Origin: CAYQUO01 sp964420835
GTDB lineage: Bacteria; Chloroflexota; Anaerolineae; Anaerolineales; Anaerolineaceae
Length of the DNA stretch: 19,729 nt
Assembly: GCA_964420835.1 (NCBI GenBank)
Contig: CAYQUO010000030.1
Coordinates: 1-19,729 of the forward strand
Direction of reading: 5' to 3'
Part shown: positions 1 through 4,991 of the stretch, piece by piece
How positions within the stretch are numbered: the first letter of the stretch is position 1
Layout: the number at the start of each line of letters is the position of its first letter
Translations under genes and position numbers: made by a program
The notes under the pieces: model-generated
Told to the model about the DNA's origin: nothing
Seen by the model: the letters and a program-made list of their open reading frames with translations, nothing else
Database searches by the model: none

Positions 1-39
1 GAAGCAATAAGAAAATTCCAAAGGGGAAGAAAGAGGTAG
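1..39 (+). CDS. possible C-terminal tail of an upstream gene (partial)
   Basis: One forward frame is open from the window edge to a TAG at 37-39 and would encode a short basic tail (ends RGRKR). It lies just before the terminator at 67-96, which suggests a transcription unit ends here. Another frame runs through the terminator and is less likely. Only about 12 codons are visible, so neither the frame nor the gene can be proved. Confidence 0.25.
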   Translation, partial: EAIRKFQRGRKR

Positions 40-66
40 GTTTTTTTCATTTTATTTTGATTGCAG

Positions 67-96
67 CGGGAACGATGTGAATTGTTCCCGTTTTTT
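67..96 (+). terminator. rho-independent terminator
   Basis: CGGGAAC at 67-73 pairs perfectly with GTTCCCG at 84-90 across a 10-nt loop and is followed by six T. It closes whatever transcription unit enters from the left and insulates the promoter at 109-141. Confidence 0.85.
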
Positions 97-108
97 CTAA
101 TGAAATTC

Positions 109-141
109 TAATATCTTCAAAGAAAAGACTGCGTATCTTTG
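109..141 (+). promoter_or_regulatory. promoter, TAATATCT-N17-TATCTTTG class
   Basis: TATCTTTG at 134-141 matches the Bacteroidota -7 consensus TAnnTTTG. The usual TTG -33 box is absent; at that position is TAATATCT (109-116). The 20-nt block 97-116 recurs at 1634-1653 with one mismatch, both 37 nt ahead of a -7 box, and the TAATATCT core recurs on the minus strand at 18209-18216. The start point would be near 147, about 30 nt ahead of the ATG at 179. Confidence 0.75.
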
Positions 142-178
142 TGGTACAATTTTTAATTACAATTTAATAAAAAGACCT

Positions 179-514
179 ATGAAGGAAAGTGAAACAAAAA
201 AATGGAAGTTATTAATCAAGGTAAATGACGTAGACGATTTATTGTCCCTTGATGATTTTGTATTAGAGCTGTTTGAATTTAACAGGGCTGATATTGAAGA
301 GGAAGATGATTTAGAAAAATACATAGACAGTTTGATTGAATTTGATGACTGCAGAAACTATTTGAATGGGGATAGAAATACAATATTTGATGATATAGAG
401 TGGGAGAAAGAAGGGTATAAGATGAAACTGTACAGAACGGCTCGCAGAACAGACCATGATATTTTCCCCTCAGAAATAGTAAATTTCGAGATTTATGTTG
501 ATGAGAATAAATAA
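179..514 (+). CDS. acidic 111-aa protein of unknown function
   Basis: I do not recognise this family. The protein is strongly acidic: I count 32 Asp/Glu against 16 Lys/Arg, with clusters such as DIEEEDDLE and FDDIEWE in its first two thirds. No signal peptide, membrane segment or Cys/His metal site is visible. It is a single-gene unit: the promoter at 109-141 lies directly upstream, and a second promoter at 548-578 follows. The start is the first ATG after the promoter, in a CCTATGA context also found at the gene starting at 1694. A net charge near -16 at this size is compatible with a DNA-mimic or anti-restriction type protein, but that is an inference from charge alone. It could equally be an ordinary small regulator. 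That it is a real gene is fairly certain. Confidence 0.75.
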   Translation: MKESETKKWKLLIKVNDVDDLLSLDDFVLELFEFNRADIEEEDDLEKYIDSLIEFDDCRNYLNGDRNTIFDDIEWEKEGYKMKLYRTARRTDHDIFPSEIVNFEIYVDENK

Positions 515-547
515 TTCGATATTTTTTACTAAAAAAGATTAGGATTA

Positions 548-578
548 TTTGCAAATTCAAAAAGTCTTCGTACTTTTG
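548..578 (+). promoter_or_regulatory. canonical Bacteroidota promoter
   Basis: TTTG at 548-551, a 19-nt spacer, then TACTTTTG at 571-578: an exact match to the Bacteroidota housekeeping consensus TTTG-N19-TAnnTTTG. The expected start is about 582-586, so the RNA begins at the first strand of the long pairing described for 582-689. It lacks the TAATATCT element of the promoters at 109 and 1646, so this phage seems to use two promoter classes. Confidence 0.82.
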
Positions 579-581
579 TAC

Positions 582-689
582 AAGATTTTGGCAGAAATCC
601 TAACGACATAGTATTATCGACACCATGTAACGGGTAGATATATATAAAAATGATTGAAACTTCTGCCAAAGTCTTCAATCATTTTTTTT
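582..689 (+). ncRNA. structured ~105-nt RNA: small RNA or attenuating leader
   Basis: A strong promoter starts transcription near 582 and a strong hairpin with a T-run ends it near 689, giving a discrete RNA of about 105 nt with no convincing reading frame. Its first 15 nt (582-596) can pair with 661-675: 15 consecutive pairs with one G-U, including a 10-bp core of TTTGGCAGAA with TTCTGCCAAA. The 661-675 segment is also the loop and the start of the 3' arm of the terminator stem (649-658 with 674-683). The two pairings therefore either compete, as in an antiterminator, or form a pseudoknot. The gene for an HTH-like protein begins at 690, right after the T-run, so the RNA may be its attenuator. 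It does not match a riboswitch or RNA family that I recognise. The structure was found by eye, not by a folding program. Confidence 0.6.
649..689 (+). terminator. intrinsic terminator or conditional attenuator
   Basis: AATGATTGAA (649-658) pairs perfectly with TTCAATCATT (674-683). ACTT (659-662) can add four pairs with AAGT (669-672) past a one-base bulge, leaving a 6-nt loop. The U-tract runs to 689. The next gene starts at 690 and I see no promoter after the hairpin, so downstream expression would need read-through. A TTG at 654 is in frame with the next gene but lies inside the hairpin stem, so it is rejected as a start. Confidence 0.85.
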
Positions 690-1565
690 ATGACCGTATT
701 TGTAAACAGCAAAGTATTTAGTAAAGTCAGGGATTACCAAGCCCTTGCTACTTATATTTTGATATTAGCCAAATACTCTCATAGAAGACTTACCTTCGGG
801 AAGTCAAAAACCAAAGCACTGAAAGCAATATCTAATAATATAGGTGTGAGCGTTAATACCCTCCGTAACCACTTAAAGGTTCTGGAGGGTTTTAATTTAT
901 GCTACGAGCAGAACAACCAAATCGTTTTCCGCTCAAACAAAGAATTGCAGGAACTATTCCCAAGAAAAGGGGGTGCAAAATATGTATTTTTCGTTTTCAC
1001 CAATAAACAACAGTTAAAAAAGCAAATTAGAGTACTTCCATTATGGAGTAGTGTTTCTAAACAGAATAAAGCAATAGAGAGAAGAGCCAAGTACGATACT
1101 ATCAAAACATCTATTGAAAAAGGACGACCAATCTCCAAAAAAGATTACAACTTTTTCAAGAGGCAAAATACTGACAAGCTCTTTATCCCTAATGCCATCC
1201 TGACCACAAAAAAAGTCCTTGAGTTATCCAACAGACGCTCAAACGCTACTGCTACACGCAGGAAAAAAGAAGCCACTATAACGGGCAGATACAAGCGTAA
1301 GAGAGCCTACAAATACTATGGCTTCAACAGGACTTACACGGAGTTTAATGAGCGTAGAAGGGCTGGAATAATCCCTAATTACGCTAAATTCAACAACGGT
1401 ACTATCTTCTGGGATATGCCTACTATTTTCACTGAAAATAAGGGTTATATACAGGAAAAAGCAGGACATATTCTAATAAAAAATACTACGAAAAATGGAA
1501 ATTTCAGTAATTTTTTCTCTAATTCGAAAAAAAAAGAAAAGAAAAAAATCTACAAAGATGTTTAA
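690..1565 (+). CDS. winged-helix/HTH-like DNA-binding protein, 291 aa
   Basis: Residues about 38-70 (from GKSKTKALKAISNN through VSVNTLRNHLKVLEG) read as a helix-turn-helix: a small helix, the turn around IGVS, and a recognition helix NTLRNHLKVL, followed by a wing-like strand. This resembles the replication-initiator and regulator winged-helix proteins of Bacteroidota mobile elements. The remainder is strongly basic, rich in Lys/Arg/Asn/Tyr and ends in a Lys-rich tail (SKKKEKKKIYKDV), consistent with nucleic-acid binding; I see no catalytic motif. The ATG at 690 follows directly on the terminator hairpin, so expression probably depends on read-through from the promoter at 548-578. Position and fold suggest a phage transcription or replication regulator. 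The exact role is unknown. The assignment as DNA-binding is moderate, and the reading frame is secure. Confidence 0.7.
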   Translation: MTVFVNSKVFSKVRDYQALATYILILAKYSHRRLTFGKSKTKALKAISNNIGVSVNTLRNHLKVLEGFNLCYEQNNQIVFRSNKELQELFPRKGGAKYVFFVFTNKQQLKKQIRVLPLWSSVSKQNKAIERRAKYDTIKTSIEKGRPISKKDYNFFKRQNTDKLFIPNAILTTKKVLELSNRRSNATATRRKKEATITGRYKRKRAYKYYGFNRTYTEFNERRRAGIIPNYAKFNNGTIFWDMPTIFTENKGYIQEKAGHILIKNTTKNGNFSNFFSNSKKKEKKKIYKDV

Positions 1566-1597
1566 GTAGTTATCATTTTTTGGAATAGTGCTTAAAC
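1560..1597. repeat. inverted repeat at the end of the HTH-like gene
   Basis: GTTTAAG (1560-1566, overlapping the stop codon) is perfectly complementary to CTTAAAC (1591-1597) around a T-rich loop. No T-run follows it, so it is a poor intrinsic terminator. It may protect the mRNA 3' end or bind a protein. The rest of the 128-nt gap to the next gene holds only the promoter at 1646-1678. Confidence 0.35.
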
Positions 1598-1645
1598 TCA
1601 ATGTTAAAGCCACTTAGTAAAAGAAATCAAATTCTAATGAGATTC

Positions 1646-1678
1646 TAATATCTCATATTCTCTTTATTCCTACCTTTG
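1646..1678 (+). promoter_or_regulatory. promoter, TAATATCT-N17-TACCTTTG class
   Basis: TAATATCT (1646-1653), 17 nt, then TACCTTTG (1671-1678), followed by TAAAAAG. The 20-nt block 1634-1653 differs by one base from 97-116. Spacing to the -7 box is the same as at 109-141. The expected start is about 8 nt before the ATG at 1694, giving a near-leaderless mRNA. Confidence 0.78.
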
Positions 1679-1693
1679 TAAAAAGAAAATCCT

Positions 1694-1939
1694 ATGACAA
1701 TATCAGGCAAAAATTACGTTTACATAAAAGACTTCTGGGAGATTGTAAAGCACAAGAGGCTTTGGCATGATTACAGCAACTTTGCTGCTTTTATTGGCAC
1801 TTGTGATAAAAAGGGATTAATTACAAAAATGTATGAGAACCAGAAAGCATACATTGAGGAAAGATATGTGGGCTTCTTTCTAAACCTTCATTCATTAAGT
1901 TCTGTTTATCTATTACTAACTATACATAATAAATGTTAA
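1694..1939 (+). CDS. small protein of unknown function, 81 aa
   Basis: I do not recognise this protein. It is mildly basic in the middle and rich in aromatic residues (for example DFWEIVKHKRLWHDYSNF), with a hydrophobic C-terminal stretch (YVGFFLNLHSLSSVYLLLTI, about residues 58-77). That stretch could be a membrane-associated helix. The ATG lies just downstream of the promoter at 1646-1678 in the CCTATGA context shared with the gene at 179. The stop codon overlaps the start of a 27-aa microprotein (TAATG), so the two are probably translationally coupled and form a two-gene unit that ends at the terminator at 2043-2079. Reality as a gene rests on promoter, terminator and coupling. Confidence 0.65.
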   Translation: MTISGKNYVYIKDFWEIVKHKRLWHDYSNFAAFIGTCDKKGLITKMYENQKAYIEERYVGFFLNLHSLSSVYLLLTIHNKC

Positions 1940-2022
1940 TGTTCGGTTTTTTGATTGGACTTGCTTTGTCTTGGATTGTTGGATACATTCTCTATGGGAA
2001 TGGAGATGGTAAAATTAAGTAG
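1939..2022 (+). CDS. 27-aa single-span membrane microprotein
   Basis: The ATG at 1939 overlaps the TAA of the previous gene (TAATG). The frame encodes 27 residues to a TAG at 2020-2022. Residues 2-19 (FGFLIGLALSWIVGYILY) form one clear hydrophobic helix with Gly spacing, ending in a short polar tail with Asp and Lys (GNGDGKIK). It is far below normal gene-calling limits. Its coupling to the upstream gene, and the terminator 20 nt later, support a real gene. It resembles in form the small phage membrane proteins that act in superinfection exclusion, lysis control or stress, but the sequence does not tell which. Confidence 0.5.
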   Translation: MFGFLIGLALSWIVGYILYGNGDGKIK

Positions 2023-2042
2023 TGTTATTCATAAATTGTGTG

Positions 2043-2079
2043 AAAAACAACAAGTCGGGAGATTTGTTGTTTTTTTTTT
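2043..2079 (+). terminator. rho-independent terminator
   Basis: AAAAACAACAA (2043-2053) pairs with TTGTTGTTTTT (2064-2074) around a 10-nt loop, with a T-run through 2079. It ends the unit at 1694-2022. It also shows that an open frame running through from 1955 into the next gene is not used, which sets that gene's start at 2102. Confidence 0.85.
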
Positions 2080-2080
2080 A

Positions 2081-2088
2081 CATATTTG
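2081..2088 (+). promoter_or_regulatory. possible -7 box for the packaging operon
   Basis: CATATTTG followed by CAAAAAAAA resembles the TTTG(T/C)AAAA core of the other promoters here and sits 13 nt ahead of the ATG at 2102. No -33 TTTG or TAATATCT is present at the proper distance, because that position falls in the terminator loop. It is a weak call, supported mainly by the need for a start point after a strong terminator. Confidence 0.35.
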
Positions 2089-2101
2089 CAAAAAAAAGCC
2101 A

Positions 2102-2770
2102 ATGGATTTTTACGCAGAAAATTACAATCCACTCCAGCGAGAACCCGACCTTACGGATTATCCTATATTCAGGAAATCTGAGTGGGAGGAACACAAGGGT
2201 CATTTTGATTCTATTGTCAGATTCATAGTTTACCGGTACAACCCCAAAAGCCCGGTATTCCTAAAAAGAAATAGCGAGAAGCGAGACGAAGAGGCAAGGG
2301 TTAAAGCCGAATTAAAGCCGGATATGTTTAAGTTGTTCTCCGATGGGGACAAACTGTTCCTTTCTTTGATTGTAGGGTATTTACAGCACATCAGAGACCA
2401 TGAATGGTCAGCCTATACAATGGCGAATATTGCCTACATAGAGACCATGAGAAACATCACTGAGTACCGTACCCTTGACTTAAAGGCAAAGGATAAAGTA
2501 ACGACCACCAAAGAATTAGGGGATATGATAAAATCCCTTGCTTCAATGGCAGAACAGTTAAAAACGATGGAGGCTACTTTGTTTGACCATGAGAAAGGGC
2601 AGGAAACGGCACTTTCTTTGCAATTACAGAGATTTGCCCCTAAAGTAATAGATGGGCTAACGGTTGATTTAATCCGTTTCCCGTGTGAGTATTTTGCTTC
2701 AAAAACCAGAGACACATTCTGTAATGAAACACCCAAAAAAAGGAACAAAGTCAGCACGAAAGAAAGTTGA
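2102..2770 (+). CDS. candidate small terminase subunit (TerS), 222 aa
   Basis: This gene lies directly upstream of the large terminase and overlaps it by 47 nt, the usual place for the small subunit, which recognises phage DNA and regulates the motor. The N-terminus (residues 1-45) is aromatic and acidic, and KRNSEKRDEEARVKAEL (about 59-75) is a charged helix. A helical middle about residues 120-170 (ELGDMIKSLASMAEQLKTME) could form the oligomerising coiled coil typical of TerS. The C-terminus is basic (TPKKRNKVSTKES). No clear HTH is visible, so the assignment rests on position, size and helical content. I chose the ATG at 2102 because the frame upstream of it passes through the terminator at 2043-2079. 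It might instead be another packaging accessory protein. Confidence 0.5.
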   Translation: MDFYAENYNPLQREPDLTDYPIFRKSEWEEHKGHFDSIVRFIVYRYNPKSPVFLKRNSEKRDEEARVKAELKPDMFKLFSDGDKLFLSLIVGYLQHIRDHEWSAYTMANIAYIETMRNITEYRTLDLKAKDKVTTTKELGDMIKSLASMAEQLKTMEATLFDHEKGQETALSLQLQRFAPKVIDGLTVDLIRFPCEYFASKTRDTFCNETPKKRNKVSTKES

Positions 2771-4991
2771 TGGCAAGCCTGTGATTGGGTTTGACACAAA
2801 TAAACGGCTAAACACAGTCGAACACGAGAGGTATGTACAGTCGTGTATGAGACTACATAGAAATATTCGGGATGAAAAGGCATTACAGGATGAGTATATG
2901 CCAAACATGAAAAGGGAAACGGAGGTATGCTATGAGATTCATGTAGAACTACCTGAGATGCCCCCACCGAATGAGATGTTGAATTACGGGGTATTTTATG
3001 AAGAGCAGGTCTGGAAGCGGCAGGAAACCCTTAGTAAAACACAAATGGCAAAAGCCCTCCGATACCGGGGGTTTGATGATAGTGCCTTAAATGAGCATGA
3101 ATACTACGAAATAGCAGAGATTATTTCCCGTGAACACAGACGGATAAGAGAGGGGGTTTGGATGATTATCGGAGGGATGCCCCGATACATCCCCGGTTCT
3201 TACTATTTCTACTTACAGGAGTGGAGAATGAAAGACGGGCGTTTCCCTACATTCAGGGAATCGGACAGAAAGTTCTTTCTTTTCATTGAACACGTTATCC
3301 GAGACCCAAAATCAAAGGGCTGTATTGATATGGAAAACAGGCAACAGGGGAAAAGTTCCCGATTTGCCTGTTTATTCTATTGGGCAACTATTCAGTGCAG
3401 GGATACAAGGGTTGGGATTCAGAGTAAGACAGAGGCGGATGCAAAGACGTTTTTTGTGGAATGTATTATTTCTTCATGGAGAAAGCTCCCGTTCTGGTTT
3501 AAGCCAATCCACGATGGAACGGATGACCCTAAGAAAGAGTTGGTTTTCAAGTCCCCTTCTGAGCAGATTACAAAAAGAAAACTTTTGGCGGGGGAAATTT
3601 CAGAACGTCTCCCTGAATTAAACTCTTCGATTGACTATAAACCTTCAGATGTTTTCAGTTACGACAGCCAAACGCTTTTATTCCACTTTGCGGATGAGTA
3701 CGGTAAAACTCCGGGGGTGAATGTGGTGGAAAGGCTTCAAACTGTTCAACAGGCAACGATAAAATGTTTTATGGCTTCTACGATTGAAGACGTAGGAAAA
3801 GAAGGGCAGACATTGGAGCAGGCAACTATCCTATGGAATCAATCAAACCCAAAGGAGAGGAACGACAACGGGTTTACGGTAAACGGGCTATACAGATATT
3901 TCAAACCGGCTAATTTCTGTTTTGAAAAGCAGGGAGTTTCATTCATTAATAAATACGGGGACAGTCTTAGCAAAGAGGCGACACAATTTATATTAAATGC
4001 AAGAAAGCCCTTAGAGAATGACCAGGAGATTCTGATGAAGGAAATCCGGTTCAATCCGCTTTCAGTGGATGAAGCACTTATGCCACCACCGGGGTCAACT
4101 TCTTTGGATATACGGGCGTTATTAGCGCAGGAGACCAAACTAAAACAGTTGAACGTAGAGAGGAAAGATAAATGGGTTCGGGGTAACTTTGAATGGGTAA
4201 TGGCAACCCCCCACGAGTTCAAGGAATACTCTATACCGGGAATGAATACATCGGTTGAGTTTGTACCTTCTCTTTCGGGGAGGTTCTGGGTCGTAGATAT
4301 GTTGCCACTTAATAAAAGGAATGAAGTGCAATTCAGGGTAGGGAATAGCGTTTCACATCCATTGTATTCGCAACCTAACTATGAGTTTATTCCAATGAAT
4401 GATGATATTTCCGTAGCCTGTGACCCGTTTGATTACCGGGTATCCAAGGGGGTTAAAGGAACGTCAAAGGGCGGTGGGGCTGTATTTCTTGGTGGGGACA
4501 AAAGAGACCCCGAAAAATACAGGTTTGCGTGTTTTTACCTTGCAAGACCCAAAAAGTCAGACACATTCCTTGACGATATGGCAAAAATGGCGTTTTACTA
4601 TGGTGGGAAAGTGGTAATAGAAACGAATAAATCTATCCTTCTTGAACACTTTATCAATTTGGGGATGATGCCGTTTATCAGAAACAAACTGAATATGGGG
4701 ACGAAGCAGACTTTCACGGCAAAAGACGTTCAGGAACTCGGAGAATACACCGATGGATTAATGCTGGACAAAATAACTGTTGCATTAGAGAAATATGTTT
4801 CCTATTATTGCGATAGAATATTGGTGCTGGAGGCTATTTCTCAATTAAAAAGATGGTCTCCTGAGAAGTCAAACACGCTTGACCTTGCATTAACGATGGG
4901 TTTGGCGTTACTTGGCAACGAGTATCATACATATAAAGATGTTGTAAATCCAAAATACGATATAGACTATAAAGGCTTATTGATAGTATGA
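2724..4991 (+). CDS. terL: terminase large subunit (TerL)
   Basis: This is the ATP-driven DNA packaging motor and nuclease, 755 aa, which docks on the portal. The ATPase half has ENRQQGKSS at residues 204-212, a terminase-type deviant Walker A (compare the RQxGK form of T4-like terminases). It also has LLFHFADE with D324/E325 as Walker B and catalytic Glu. The C-terminal RNase H-like nuclease is marked by D567 (VACDPFDY), E633 (VVIETNKS) and D720 (TLDLALTMG), in the expected order and spacing. The stretch IPGSYYFYLQEWRMKDGRFP, followed by FRESDRKFF, before the Walker A resembles the equivalent segment in crAss-like TerL, as does the length. A GTG at 2685 would lengthen it by 13 residues, but the ATG at 2724 gives a smaller overlap with the previous gene. 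Its stop overlaps the portal start (ATGA). Confidence 0.93.
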   Translation: MKHPKKGTKSARKKVDGKPVIGFDTNKRLNTVEHERYVQSCMRLHRNIRDEKALQDEYMPNMKRETEVCYEIHVELPEMPPPNEMLNYGVFYEEQVWKRQETLSKTQMAKALRYRGFDDSALNEHEYYEIAEIISREHRRIREGVWMIIGGMPRYIPGSYYFYLQEWRMKDGRFPTFRESDRKFFLFIEHVIRDPKSKGCIDMENRQQGKSSRFACLFYWATIQCRDTRVGIQSKTEADAKTFFVECIISSWRKLPFWFKPIHDGTDDPKKELVFKSPSEQITKRKLLAGEISERLPELNSSIDYKPSDVFSYDSQTLLFHFADEYGKTPGVNVVERLQTVQQATIKCFMASTIEDVGKEGQTLEQATILWNQSNPKERNDNGFTVNGLYRYFKPANFCFEKQGVSFINKYGDSLSKEATQFILNARKPLENDQEILMKEIRFNPLSVDEALMPPPGSTSLDIRALLAQETKLKQLNVERKDKWVRGNFEWVMATPHEFKEYSIPGMNTSVEFVPSLSGRFWVVDMLPLNKRNEVQFRVGNSVSHPLYSQPNYEFIPMNDDISVACDPFDYRVSKGVKGTSKGGGAVFLGGDKRDPEKYRFACFYLARPKKSDTFLDDMAKMAFYYGGKVVIETNKSILLEHFINLGMMPFIRNKLNMGTKQTFTAKDVQELGEYTDGLMLDKITVALEKYVSYYCDRILVLEAISQLKRWSPEKSNTLDLALTMGLALLGNEYHTYKDVVNPKYDIDYKGLLIV

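Noticed and set aside
654..689. In-frame TTG start extending the HTH-like protein by 12 residues
   Set aside because: The codon lies inside the terminator stem and the extension would be translated through the T-run; the ATG at 690 is preferred.
1955..2101. Open frame running into the TerS candidate from 1955
   Set aside because: It passes through the terminator at 2043-2079 and overlaps the 27-aa microprotein; the encoded stretch is low in complexity. The ATG at 2102 is preferred.
2685..2723. GTG start for TerL adding 13 residues
   Set aside because: No conserved feature in that stretch; the ATG at 2724 is a better codon and reduces overlap with the upstream gene.
2733..2741. A7 run in the TerS/TerL overlap as a programmed frameshift site
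   Set aside because: A -1 shift from the upstream frame does not lead into TerL (it needs +1 or -2), and TerL has its own ATG nearby.
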